Shown: positions 40,201-50,353 of the stretch, piece by piece
Numbering within the stretch: position 1 is the stretch's first letter
How the letters are laid out: every line of letters starts with the position of its first letter
Source of the DNA: Diploptera punctata
Taxonomy: Eukaryota; Arthropoda; Insecta; Blattodea; Blaberidae
Reading direction: 5' to 3'
Length of the DNA: 64,000 nucleotides
NCBI GenBank assembly: GCA_030220185.1
Contig: JASPKZ010000424.1
Location: forward strand, 124,001 to 188,000
Notes under the pieces: model-generated
The model's database searches: none
What the model was told of the DNA's origin: nothing
The model's input: the letters and a program-made list of their open reading frames with translations, nothing else
Made by a program: the position numbers and the translations under genes

Positions 40201-40534
40201 TGTTTTCGCGGTTTTCATCACTGTTATCATATTCGTCATGTTTAGTATGAATGTGTGTGTGAATGGTGTGTTTATTCTTAATGTTGTGTTGTCTCGGAGG
40301 AGGCCCTGACATTGAGCTGATCACTCATTCGGGGAGGCTCTCCATGTCCTTGTGTAATCAAAAAAGTATGTGTGATCCATAGTTAAAATCCCTCTCCCGA
40401 CAGGTCCAGATGGCGTGTGACACGTAATAGTACCTATAAGGTGAGAGGTAAAATGCGTTAATTGAATGGAATAATATATTATATATAGAATTATACTAAT
40501 TTTCATGAATAAAAAATAATTTTACTCAAAAACA
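40201..40534. other. Unassigned
   Basis: No family match. GT-rich run near 40248 and CATGGAGAGCCTCCCC-like complement near 40335. No coding signal. Confidence 0.35.
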
Positions 40535-40632
40535 CGCGCGTGTTTGAATGCAACGTTGTGTCAAAATTTCAAGTCAATCGATGGACTATTTTTCGAGTTT
40601 TGCGAGCACAAATATATGCAGATTGAATTTAT
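40535..40632 (+). mobile_element. F repeat 3' fragment
   Basis: AAATTTCAAGTCAATCGATG, then CTATTTTTCGAGTTTTGCGA and GCACAAATATATGCAG: last 90 bp of the F body. Confidence 0.6.
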
Positions 40633-40649
40633 TTACTTATACACAGATT

Positions 40650-40780
40650 CCATGATTTGAGGGAAGTAGATTATACAGGGAATGATTGGAAAACATTAGC
40701 TCAGGATAGGGATGTTTGAAGAGTTTAACTCCGGGCGGCCATGAACTTACGGGTTCGATAGTGGCAGTGAGTTAAGTTAT
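40650..40780 (+). mobile_element. LINE-A, extreme 3' end
   Basis: CATGATTTGAGGGAAGTAGA, AACATTAGCTCAGGATAGGG, GGTTCGATAGTGGCAGTGAG: last 130 bp. Confidence 0.8.
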
Positions 40781-40794
40781 ACACAGATTTTCAT

Positions 40795-41040
40795 TGTTTA
40801 CATATGCCAAAAGTTTTATTTTCCTTCTCCACCCGTCCCTATCCATCCTCTCCATGCCTTCTATTCCTCTTGTTTTCATTACAATATTTATTTCTTGCAT
40901 CCACGAGTTTCGAAGTCTTCCTTTCTTTTTTATTTCAGGTGGACAGCATTCCAATGTTTTTAAGGATAACCTTTCTTTTTGCATTCGTCGTACATGGCCA
41001 CACCAATTTAACTGCTTATATATCATAATCTACTATTGAA
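40795..41040 (-). pseudogene. LINE C-terminal fragment, antisense
   Basis: Minus-strand frame of about 80 codons: 'YKQLNWCGHVRRMQKERL', 'ECCPPEIKKKGRLRNSWM' and 'RDGWRRKIKLL'. The W.GHVRRM ... PPxxKKxGRxRNSWMQE layout is that of a LINE C-terminus, of a family separate from LINE-A. Confidence 0.8.
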
Positions 41041-41084
41041 TATTTTTTTTCGTATGACTTTATTCCTTATTTCTCCCAATTTTA

Positions 41085-41745
41085 TAAAGATACCAGCGGA
41101 CCCGGAAGACGTTGTCCAGCCCGAACGTGTCATGACCGGACGATAAAAATATAAGTTACTTTTTTACCATAAAATTCACTAATTAAAACGTAATAAATAT
41201 GTTCGCAAAAAAACTCCTCACTCCCACCTGTTAAACGTGAATGATGACGTCACACTGTTGTCGCGCGGAATACGTCGATAATGCATATGACCACACATCT
41301 GATATAAAAAATCCTATAACCCGATCACAGCGCCACCTACCGAGTCCGATTGTGAATCCAAACCATCCAGGGGCCCACTCAAGCACACACAAAGCATTTC
41401 ATCAAAATCGGTCCAGTCGTTTAGGTAGTTTTTAATTTCGGGTTTCAAGTAATCCTCTACTTCTAATTGTCGGATCTCGCTCATTTTTGATAATACCTCT
41501 CTTGATTTAATGTAATATGATATACTGAGTTTCGTTGTGAAACACACAAAAATGTGACCGCTAGAGCGATTTTTAAATTTTCACTTCAGGTGAACTCCTA
41601 CATCTAATGGTTTTAGAGGGTCCAATTGTGAATCTAAACCATCCAGGGACCCAATCAGACACACACAAAAAAAACTTAATCAAAATCGGTCCAGTCGTTT
41701 AGGAAGAGTTCAGTGACAAAAACACGCTCAAAAGAACTATACATA
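41085..41745 (+). mobile_element. F-related repeat with 'CCCGGAAGACGTTGTCC' start
   Basis: Starts GCGGACCCGGAAGACGTTGT, a start shared with 57836. It has AATCGGTCCAGTCGTTTAGG twice (about 41405 and 41685), and between them the F body (TCTAATTGTCGGATC, GACCGCTAGAGCGATTTTT). The two copies of the 3' tail mean that an F sequence lies inside, or was duplicated within, this element. AATCGGTCCAGTCGTTT tails are common in arthropod retroelements. Confidence 0.55.
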
Positions 41746-42061
41746 TAAAAATATATCAATAAAGAAAAAAATAGTACATATGCCTTTGTTAATGACTATT
41801 TAACTCGTGCCCCAAATGTGAGTCAATGACCAATCACATTTCAATTAATTTTGTTTTACAACCAATCACATTCGTTTTTCACCTCGATTTTATCAATTTA
41901 ATTTTATCATATTCAAATCAAGCTCCTTTTTAATATTCTGAATAGGTCAGAGCATTATTTTGCAGTGACTGCCTTCTCTAAGAAATACGTTGAATATAAC
42001 AATTTATATATTAAGATGTAAGAATCCTACAATTAAAGGGGCTGTCAGAATGTATTATAGA

Positions 42062-42209
42062 CTCACTATGATGATTGCCCCGCAGCTGTTATATATAATT
42101 AAATACAAAGATGCCGACTACCGCCACTATAATAATTCCGCATGTTAATCATTGTCAAGCATTGTTGCGCGGCACCGCTTTTATATAAACGGGCAACCAT
42201 CATAGTGAG
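42062..42209. mobile_element. 148-bp MITE
   Basis: Left end CTCACTATGATGATTGCCC; right end complement of CTCACTATGATGGTTGCCCG. The TIRs are 19 bp with one mismatch. The interior contains TATATAATTAAATAC and TTTTATATAAACGG. HP copies 3 and 5 lack it, so it is an insertion. No TSD can be set with certainty. Confidence 0.75.
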
Positions 42210-42663
42210 GCGATAAATATATATATAGTGCACGAATGTAAACTGATACTATTTGCGGGATATAATAAAAAAAACATTTGTAACAATTGATTACACCATA
42301 AAAAAATAAACCACTGTTTGCACTTTCTTAAACGTATTATTTCCCAGGAATTTACGTTCCATAAAAATATAATTTACATCACAGGACATCAGAAATTAAT
42401 TAATATGTTGGTTATAAACAGTTTGATGTGTTTAATTTTTTCTCCACTAGGGTGCATTCTTACAATATTGCGATCCTTTGGCAATAAATAATATGATCTG
42501 GTTGCAGTGATCAACAAATGAAACATAACAAACTTTTCTCATTTGTTTTCAAATATTGCCGTTTACATTAAAAATATAAATATTTTAAAATAACTACATT
42601 TAAATAATTATTTGTGAGTAAACACATATAAATATTTAAATATAGTTATTTAAAATATGTATA

Positions 42664-43073
42664 GCCCTCAGGGGTCCTCATCTAGGGGATATGTGGATGG
42701 CGACCACAAGGTGCCCAAGCTGTGCAAAACATTTCTTCCACTTACTTGTGTTTTGCACTCTTTTAACTTTACTATCTAACCTCTCTTGGTTAACTCTTGT
42801 TTTTTCGACCCCGACGCTATTAGGGCATCCGAGGGCTAGGGAGTCTTTCCTTTCTTCCATTTCTTCTTTCCTTTATTTTCTTTCCTTCTCCAGAAAAGCC
42901 TGACCAGAGGCTATAAGATGGTAGCCCATCACTGGTCTTGCCTTCCTTTGGCCAGCAACCAATCGAAGGGACTATTATTATGCTTTCAAGTCTTATACGA
43001 GAATTTCCCATACGGGAAAATTTTCTATAGGATCGTAACAGGCCTTGGCCTAATACTTGGAAGGAAGAAGAAG
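42664..43073 (+). mobile_element. P element: retroposon without tRNA head, (GAA)n tail, 12-bp TSD
   Basis: Flanked by AAAATATGTATA at 42652-42663 and 43074-43085. It starts GCCCTCAGGGGTCCTCATC and ends GGAAGGAAGAAGAAG. The (GAA)n tail is the same as that of LINE-B and LINE-D, so a LINE of that type may have mobilised it. Overlapping ORFs of 60-70 codons on both strands show no domain. Only copy in the window. Confidence 0.75.
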
Positions 43074-43254
43074 AAAATATGTATATATTTAATGTAAACG
43101 GCTATATTTGAAAACATAATGACAGCTTAATTTTATTCGTTAAATAGTCGTAACAAATGCCACTCTTGATTTCCAAATTATCTAGATAATTTCACTCGTC
43201 ACTTCGTGAATCGTGAATGTATCGATAATTTGGAAATCACTCGTGGCATTACTT

Positions 43255-43685
43255 ATGATAAAATGCAGGATACTCTGGGTTAACGAAATGCGCTAAGAGC
43301 TGGCACGACATATCTTGGTAGCCTTCCACTATTGAACGTTGTCTCGTTAAAAAATATCCGTGAGACTGTATAAAACATAGCATTAAATGGAGGTGAAAGG
43401 AAGGTATTGCCATGATTGAATAAAATTTACAGACATGAGTAATTGCATTTGCGTTGTGGACCTGTGCTAGTGAAAGTAGAGCAGATCTGCCGTGTTGTGT
43501 TCGTAATATTATTATTGTTATTTAATCATGGCCAACGCCCACCATTCTCCGTTGTCAAAACAACGACATACTACATCGCGTGGCTACATGTCCGCATATT
43601 ACATAAACTCGCAACTTGTGAGATGCGTTCTCAGAGTAGTCAATTTTAAGAAACCTAACTCCATGACGGGGGGATTCTATGCCAC
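43255..43685. other. Unassigned
   Basis: ORFs of 61-68 codons at 43443-43713 lack recognisable domains. No repeat match. Confidence 0.35.
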
Positions 43686-43687
43686 CG

Positions 43688-43835
43688 TACCACCTAACTC
43701 ACTGGCACTATAGGTTCATGTCCACGCCGACATAAGCTCTCCATACATCCATATACTGAGCTAATGTTTTCCAATCATACCTTGTATAATCTACTAGCCT
43801 CAAATCACGGTTAATGTTATTCTCCCATTCTTGTA
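43688..43835 (-). mobile_element. LINE-A, extreme 3' end, antisense
   Basis: CCTAACTCACTGGCACTATA, then CACGCCGACATAAGCTCTCC and GGTTAATGTTATTCTCCC: complement of the last 140 bp. Confidence 0.8.
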
Positions 43836-43961
43836 AGTTTTGCCTGCATGTCGTATTTGTTCAATGATCTCTCCATCAGGGGCGGCTTCGGTAGATAGAT
43901 TTATGACAACTTGGAAGAAAATATCTTAAGATTTGTCCAAAAGTATATAAATTCTTGTCAT

Positions 43962-45072
43962 AAGTAATGCCACGAGTGATTTCCAAACCGTGAGGAGTAA
44001 ATTTATCTAGAGAATTTGGAAATCAAGAGTGGCATTTCTTAGGACTAATTAACGAATAACATTAAGCTGTTTACTCACAAATCATTGTTTATATATAGTT
44101 ATTTTAAAAAATTTATATATTTAATGATTTTTTTTCAAATGCCCCAGGTTTGTCTTTCGACATTCCTGGTTTCTTTCCTGGCATGGCGTTCTTGTAACCC
44201 ACTTCTGAGGTTGGGGCGCCTGGAAGGTGCGTTGGTACGTTGCCCCGATGATATGATGGGTGATGATGATGATAATGGTGCGCCAGGAGAGTCCCTAATC
44301 CTAAGCTTAACCTAAGGTAAATATGAATAATGATGATGATTGCGATGGCCATATGATTTCGGGGACCGTTTGGGCCTTAAAGTTTTCCTGGCATTTGTCT
44401 TACAGGTGAGGAAAAACCCCGATAAAAACCTCACCCAGAAAAACTCCCGACCGGGGATCGAACCCGGGCCCGCTGCGTGACAAGGCAGCACGCTACCCCG
44501 AGACCACAGCGGTGGACATATATTTAATGTAAACGGCGATTTTTGAAAACAAATGAGAAACGTTTGTTATGCTTCACTTGTTCATCACTGCAACCAGATC
44601 ATATTATTTATTGCCAAAGGATCGCAATATTGTAAGAATCGCCCTAGTGGAGAAAAAATTAAACACATCAAACTGTTTATAACCAACATAGTAATTAATT
44701 TCTGATGTTTTATGATGTAAATTATATTTTTCTGGAACGTAAATTCCTGGGAAATAATACGTTTAAGAAAGTGAAACAGTGGTTTATTTTTATTGGTATA
44801 ATCAATTACTACGAATGTTTTCTATTTTATCACCGCAAGCAGTATCTGTTTACATTCGTGCACTATATAAACAATCTGGTAGCCGTATTTCTTACAGAAT
44901 CAGTCACTGCAAAATAATGCTCTGGCCTATTCAGAATGTTAAAAAGGAGGAGCTTGATTTCAATATCATAAAAATTAAATTGATAAAATCGAGGTGAAAA
45001 ACGACTGTGATTGGCTGTAAATCAATTGAAATGTGATTGGTCATTGAATCCCATTTGGGGCATGAGTTAAAT
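43962..45072 (-). mobile_element. HP element copy 5, carrying SINE-2
   Basis: Minus strand: starts at the GATTTAACTCATGCCCC end near 45072 and ends GGCATTACTT-ATGA at 43958-43961. Hairpin arms are present but one arm is shortened. A SINE-2 with a 12-bp TSD is inserted at 44127-44517. Confidence 0.85.
44127..44517 (-). mobile_element. SINE-2, antisense, with 12-bp TSD
   Basis: Flanked by ATATATTTAATG at 44115-44126 and 44518-44529. Poly-T complement, tail 2, shared centre and head are complete. Gives the exact SINE-2 length, 391 bp. Confidence 0.93.
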
Positions 45073-45084
45073 CATCATTGTAAT

Positions 45085-45975
45085 TTTCGGTTGCATGTTG
45101 TTATGCATTTACACGGACTCTTGTCGTCGAAGTATCTCTCAAAAAGTTACAATGAAAATATATAAAACTGTTATTCTCCCAGTTATATTATAAGGATGTG
45201 AAACAAGGACTCTTACTTTCCATCCATAGTAATTCTGCCCGAAGGCAGGTCCTTTCACTGCAATCATAGCACTTTCATGCTATGCTTGCAGCATTACTAG
45301 GGAATTGTAGGTGTGGTAGCTTCCCGTTGCCTTCCACACCGGTGAAGTATGATGATGATGATGATGATGATGGTCATATTATTTCGGGGATCGTTTGGGC
45401 CTTAAAGTTTCCCTGGCATTTGTCTTACAGGTAAGGAAAAAACCCCGATAAAAACCTCACCCAGAAAAACTGTCCCGGCCGGGAATCGAACCCGGGCCCG
45501 CTGCGTGACAAGGCAGCACGCTACCTCAAGACCACAGCGGTGGACACTCTTACTTTAAGGGAGGAGAAAAGAATATGGTTATTTGAGAATAAAGTTCTTG
45601 GGAAAATTTTTGGACCAAAGAGAGATGAACAGATAGGTGAATGAAGAAGACTGCATAACAGTGAGGTACATGATCTTTATGGGAAACCAGATAATTAAAA
45701 TAAGAAGAGTTAAGTCTCATAGACAGCGATAGGCAGAACATGTGGCACGGATTGGGATTGAAAGAGGGTCATGGAAACTCACTGTAGTAAAACCAGAAGA
45801 AAAGCGCCCAGGTATTAGACCAAGAATGAGATGGGAGAATAACATTAACCATGGTTTGAGGGATGTGCATTATACAGGTGATGATTGGAAAACATTAGCT
45901 CAGGATAGGGACATATAGAGATCTTATGTCCACACGGCAATGTACCTAAGGGTTCGATAGTGCCGGTGAGTTAAT
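45085..45975 (+). mobile_element. LINE-A fragment split by SINE-1
   Basis: Left part 45085-45219 ('YGCETRTLT' region with breaks), right part from 45546 ('FENKVLGKIFGPKRDEQIGE') to AGTGCCGGTGAGTTAATTA. Several stops. The SINE-1 inside has an 11-bp target duplication. Confidence 0.88.
45220..45545 (-). mobile_element. SINE-1, antisense, inside LINE-A, 11-bp TSD
   Basis: ACTCTTACTTT at 45209-45219 and 45546-45556 flanks a full SINE-1. Second independent proof of the SINE-1 boundaries (326 bp). Confidence 0.95.
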
Positions 45976-46389
45976 TATGTCAATGTGGAGAAAGTGGAGT
46001 CCTTTTTTGCGAACGTTACAAAATATGGTACTGTAAAATACAATTATAAAATGGTAATGTATGGTGGTGAAATAAAACACGGTTTGAGATAAACAAATTG
46101 ACCAACTCCTCCTACTAATAGTATGTTAGGAGCAGATCAAGTGGAGGTCGGCGAAAGTGACCGTTAAGTCAGTCACGAATGTGGCTGTGCTGATAATAAT
46201 AGTCTAGCTCCGAGGCGGGTCAACTTTTCATTTTATTTATTTTTTTTAACTCGTTCCGCCACAAGGCAATCTGTATCAAGGATATACTTCGCATTCTGCC
46301 TCCAGCACTACGTGATAAAGCTATTTTAAGTATCCTCTAGTCTCTATTGGTATATTTATTTATTAGAATGGCACATTTTGTTAAGTCTC
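45976..46389. other. Unassigned
   Basis: No family or coding signal recognised; includes AAGTGACCGTTAAGTCAG near 46158 and a T-rich run near 46230. Confidence 0.35.
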
Positions 46390-46553
46390 TTCAGAGCTAA
46401 GTTCCAGTTATAATGTAAACAAACCAGACGTGTGACTGAATTTTCATTGGTCGAATAATGGTTTTACCTTTTAGCATGTAAGTAAATGCAATTCCTATTC
46501 TAAGACTTGAAATAAATAAAATAAAAATTGCATACATGCATACATATAAATCA

Positions 46554-48545
46554 CGTCCCAACTCCTTTCAAAAAACATTAAACTGAAAATATATAAAACT
46601 ATTATTCTACCAGTTATATTATATGGATGCGAAATATGGATTCTTACTTTAAGGGAGGAAAGAAGATTACGAGTATTTGAGAATAAAGTTCTTAGAAAAA
46701 ATGGGAGAGCACCAGGACCAGGAAATATTCAGACGGAACTCCTAAAATATGGGGGAGATATTTTAGTAGTATTTTTAACAAAACTTTTTAATGAAATTGA
46801 AATTGGAGACGATAACCCAGAAGACTGGAATTTATCGTGCATTACTCCTATTTTTAAAAAAGGTGATAAAAAACTGTGTTCCAATTACAGAGGTATAAGC
46901 GTTATACCTTCAACAGCTAGGATTTTTAGTAAAATTATAAATTTTAAACTTAAGGAGATAAAAGATAACTTAAGAGAAGAACAATGTGGATTCCGGAGTG
47001 GAAGATCATGTATTGATAATATTTTCTGTATTAGACAATTACAAGAGAAAATCCTAGCAAAAAATAAAGAACTACATATGACCTTTATTGATTTAGAGAT
47101 GGCATATGATAGTGTACCTCGACAATTGTTATGGATGGCAATGAGAAATCTAAATATCTGTGATAAATGGATTAATATTGTTAGGAGGATCTATAGTAAT
47201 ACAAAAGCTAAAGTAAAAATAAGAATAATTTAACAGAGGAATTCACAGTGAATAAAGGCCTTAAGCAGGGATGCAGTTTGTCACTAATACTTTTTAACAT
47301 TTATTTAGGCTCTTAACTTGAGGTATAAAAAATGTTCTGAAATGGGTATTCCTATAGGATGAAAAGTACTGCATTCATTGTTGTTTGCAGATGATCAAAT
47401 AATTTTTGCAGGGGATGAAGATGATATGAAATATATGATAAATAAATTAATGGAAGAATATAAAAAATGGGGACTGAATATAAATTTACAGAAAACAGAA
47501 TATATGTGTTTGGGAAAGAATGTGGATGACCTCATACTTGAAACAGGGAAAATAAAAAAAATGTGAATTTTTTAAATATATTGGGTCAATAATTACAAGT
47601 TTCGGTACCTGTGAGAGAGATGTACAGGCTAAAATTGCAATGGCAAAAAATGCAACTAAGACATTACATGTAGTAATTTGGAACAAAAATATTACAAAGG
47701 AAACTAAAATGAAAATTTATAAGAGCATAATACAGAATATTTTGTCATATGGAAGCGAAACTTGGTCTTTGACGGAATTACAAAAGAATAAAATTAGAAC
47801 AGTTGAATTCGATTATTTTAGAAGAAGCCTCCAAAAAACAAGACAGGATAAAATAAGAAATGAATTCCTTTGGAGAGAAATGAAGGTCACCACATCTGTT
47901 GTTTAAGAGGATTGAAAATCAAACGCTTAAATGGTATGGCCATGTACAAAGAATGGAAAATGAAAGATGGCCAAAAAAGATATTCCAATGGTCGCCCCCT
48001 GGAAGAAATAAACGTGGTAGACCAAGATGGAAATGGAAAACCTACGTCAGAACAATAATGGATGATAGGAATTTGGAAGAGGGAGATTGGAATGATAGAG
48101 ATAAATGGAAACTGAAGACGGCAAACCTATAAGTGGGGGAAAGCCGAAGAAGAAGAAGAAGAAGAAGAAAAATTGTTTGGACCAAACAGAGATGAACAGA
48201 CAGGTGAATGGAGAAAACTTTATAATAGTGAACTACATGGCGTTTATAGAAGCCAGATATTAATAAGAATAGTTAAGTCTCGTAGACTGCGATGGGCAGG
48301 ACATGTGGCACGAATGGGCAATGAAAGACGTGCATGGAAGCTTCTTGTAGGAAAACCATAGGAAAAACGCCTAGTTGGTAGACCAAGAATGAGATGGGAG
48401 AATAACATTAACTATGATTTCAGGGAAGTAGATTATGCAAGGGATGATTAGAAAACATTAGCTCAGGATAGGGATGTATGGAGGTCTTATGTCCGCGTGA
48501 CCATGAACCTATGGATTCGATAGTGCCAGTAAGTTAGTTAGTTAG
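46554..48545 (+). mobile_element. LINE-A fragment hosting LINE-B
   Basis: Left piece 46554-46698 ends in 'RLRVFENKVLR'. Right piece 48169-48545 continues 'LFGPNRDEQTGEWRKLYN' and 'RLRWAGHVARMGNERRAWKL', with 3' end TAGTGCCAGTAAGTTAGTTA. The join reconstructs the LINE-A order. Confidence 0.88.
46699..48168 (+). pseudogene. LINE-B: 5'-truncated non-LTR retrotransposon with RT domain
   Basis: The most informative coding relic here. Reading through one stop (47229) and two or three frameshifts gives the RT boxes in order: 'GRAPGPGNIQTELLKYGG', 'PIFKKGDKKLCSNYRGISV', 'EEQCGFRSGRSCIDNIFCIR', 'MTFIDLEMAYDSVPRQLLW' (first catalytic Asp), 'GLKQGCSLS', 'LFADDQIIFAG' (catalytic FADD), 'NLQKTEYMCLG'. 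Then comes the C-terminal 'YGSETWSLTE' and 'WYGHVQRMENERW' with 'GRNKRGRPRWKWKT'. Stop at 48130, about 18 bp of 3' UTR and a (GAA)n tail follow. The endonuclease and ORF1 are missing. It is inserted in LINE-A. Confidence 0.92.
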
Positions 48546-48547
48546 GA

Positions 48548-48755
48548 CACATTTTAATAATGGAAGATCAGCGATGGCCGAAACAACTATATAAATGGCA
48601 AACGACCAGAAAGAATAAAAAAGGAAGACCAAAGTTAACATGAAAGGAAAGCATGAGGATAGTAATGTAATCAAAAGGGTTAAGCATTGAAGATGCCCAA
48701 GATTTGGAAGTTTGGCACAGGAAGACGGCAGCTGTAAAAACTCGAAGATATATCT
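48548..48755 (+). pseudogene. LINE C-terminal fragment
   Basis: 'GHILIMEDQRWPKQLYKWQT', 'KNKKGRPKLT' and 'GLSIEDAQDLEVWHRKT' give a LINE C-terminus of another family. Starts directly after the LINE-A tail. Confidence 0.7.
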
Positions 48756-48835
48756 ATCACATGCCTATACAAGTTATATGGGAGTATCTTAAAATATATA
48801 AATATAATTTTAGTACATTAAATATGAGTTTTTTC

Positions 48836-48849
48836 TTGCGCATGCGCAA
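48836..48849. promoter_or_regulatory. NRF1-like palindrome in O element
   Basis: TTGCGCATGCGCAA is a perfect palindrome containing the GCGCATGCGC core of animal NRF1 sites. It lies just before the O reading frame. Copies 1 (ACATGCGCAATG) and 3 (TTATGCGCATG) keep one half. A promoter role is inferred only. Confidence 0.3.
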
Positions 48850-48882
48850 TGTACGTAGAATAAGTTCAAATTTCAGCTGTTT

Positions 48883-49134
48883 CAAAATGCAGTTTCTGTA
48901 GAAGAATTTCTAAAGCATCGGATAGCAAAGAATTTAAAATGCGGAGAGAAACAAATTAGTTTTAATTTTTTCAAATATTTTAGTGAAAAATATCCTACAT
49001 TAGCCATTGAGAACGTGTTGAAAATAACAGCAGAATGTAAAGGTAACTCAGCATGGAGCATAAATTCTGCTATTAGTAAAATTGTAAATAAAGGATATCA
49101 ATCGACAGCATGGAAAAGGCGAACGTGTGATTAG
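48883..49134 (+). CDS. O-element reading frame, 83 codons, no ATG
   Basis: Open from CAA at 48883 to TAG. It reads 'QNAVSVEEFLKHRIAKNLKC', 'GEKQISFNFFKYFSEKYPTL', 'AIENVLKITAECKGNSAWSI', 'NSAISKIVNKGYQSTAWKRR', 'TCD'. There is no in-frame ATG, so the start is lost or lies in an upstream exon. Similar frames in the other two O copies argue that this was a real protein or exon. The basic, helix-rich make-up would suit a DNA-binding N-terminal domain; family unknown. Confidence 0.5.
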   Translation, partial: QNAVSVEEFLKHRIAKNLKCGEKQISFNFFKYFSEKYPTLAIENVLKITAECKGNSAWSINSAISKIVNKGYQSTAWKRRTCD

Positions 49135-49529
49135 GTAGGCCCATATATAAATTGTTTGTCATAAATAAGAAAAGGATGTTCCTAATTATTGGTACGATCA
49201 TACTTCAAAATTTTAAGATATATAATACAGTACCTGAGATTTCAGGTACTGTTTTATATCTCCTAAAATTTTAACATAGTGACCTCAACGGAGTTTCATA
49301 ATGTATTTTTAAAATCTTGACGATTTTACTTGATATCCAGTCTTATTTCCTGTAAAATACGATGTTGCCTAAGAACAATATTTCTATTGATGACAGTTCC
49401 GTACACAATTCAGTCATATGGCGGGTAAAAGTAGCACCACGGTTCCCCCAATAGACGGTGTCAGCAAAGTAGTAACTTATGCAAGTTTGTTTACAGTACA
49501 ACTGGAACTTAGCTCAGAATTGATACAGC

Positions 49530-50353
49530 AGGAACATTCCGTCGTTACAAACCTGGTATAGCGCCGTAGTCAGTTGTTGGATTTATACGAAACTGGTGTA
49601 ATTAGAAAGTAAAAAAAAAAAAAAAACTTAGTTCCTTCTTCAGAGACATTCGATGCGAACATGGAACTTTAGAAACAGTGGATTTAAAAATTGTACTGCT
49701 GGCTAGCTCTACACACAGGCTTTCGACTACATACAAACATCTCCCGTAATATGATGATCTTGATGAAGATTTTCGGGCTGTAAGGCCGTAGTCGTGAGGC
49801 TTGTAGTTCCCCGACGTTTCGCCAGAGACGTTGTCTTGAGACTGACAATTCTGTCCACTGTCTGTCCTATTTATACGTTCACCGCGATGTGTTCGTAAGT
49901 TATATCTGCCTTCTGATTAACTTACGAACACATCGCGGTGAACGTATAAATAGGACAGACAGTAGACAGAATTGCCAGTCTCAAGACAACCCTTGAGGAT
50001 GCCGGACGCAGTCTCTGGCGAAACGTCGGGGAACTACAAGCCTCACGACCACGGCCTACAGCCCGAAAATCTTCATCAAGATCATCATAGCAACTCCGGC
50101 CGTGAAAGTCTACGTGAATACATCTCCCGTAATAGTTCTACACTTTCCGCACTCACAGGCCGTTTCCTCAATGGTCTTTCCTTTTACCACATATGCATCT
50201 ACACTGTACAAAATCTCGATACCAATTCAGAATCGTTTTGTCAGTAGGTGCCTCATGATGAAAATTCCGTCCCAACGCACGCTGCATCCTAATTACACTC
50301 CGTGTACTGTGGTGTTCAAATAACCACCAACTAAGTTCCTGTGTGTTCACCAT
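49530..50353 (-). pseudogene. DUF4817/Tc1-mariner transposase N-terminus, split by foldback T
   Basis: Minus strand: starts 'MVNTQELSWWLFEHHSTRSV', 'IRMQRALGRNFHHEAPTDKT', 'ILNWYRDFVQCRCICGKRKD', the HTH layout of DUF4817-type leaders (VQRxFRxxF..PPTxxxIxxWYxxFxxxGCxC). After the foldback, 'SRKPVCRASQQYNF' continues the second HTH. A run of A's and stops follow. No catalytic domain is present. Confidence 0.75.
49751..50119. mobile_element. Foldback element T with 14-bp TSD
   Basis: Left arm 49751-49902 and right arm 49918-50089 are near-perfect complements: ATGATGATCTTGATGAAGAT, CTTGTAGTTCCCCGACGTTT, GTATAAATAGGAC-type segments, GTTCGTAAGTTA. The loop is only about 15 bp. The right arm has about 20 bp extra. 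A 30-bp unpaired extension (CTCCGGCCGTGAAAGTCTAC) lies on the right. ACATCTCCCGTAAT flanks the element at 49737-49750 and 50120-50133. Confidence 0.9.

Larger units (their letters stand above)
41796..43254 (+). mobile_element. HP element copy 4, with two insertions
   Basis: ATGA-CTATTTAACTCGTGCCCC on the left; hairpin and GGCATTACTT-ATGA on the right. It carries a 148-bp MITE (42062-42209) and a 410-bp retroposon (42664-43073). Own sequence is about 0.9 kb because a stretch near 42610-42660 is partly repeated after the second insert. Confidence 0.85.
46390..49528 (+). mobile_element. O element copy 2, hosting LINE-A and LINE-B
   Basis: Left TIR CAGAGCTAAGTTCCAGTTAT at about 46393; right TIR is the complement of CTGAGCTAAGTTCCAGTTGT near 49525. 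Own sequence: 46390-46553 and 48756-49528, together about 0.93 kb. The middle is occupied by LINE-A (46554-48545, itself holding LINE-B) and a further LINE end (48548-48755). The right half carries the O reading frame and the palindrome TTGCGCATGCGCAA. Confidence 0.8.
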
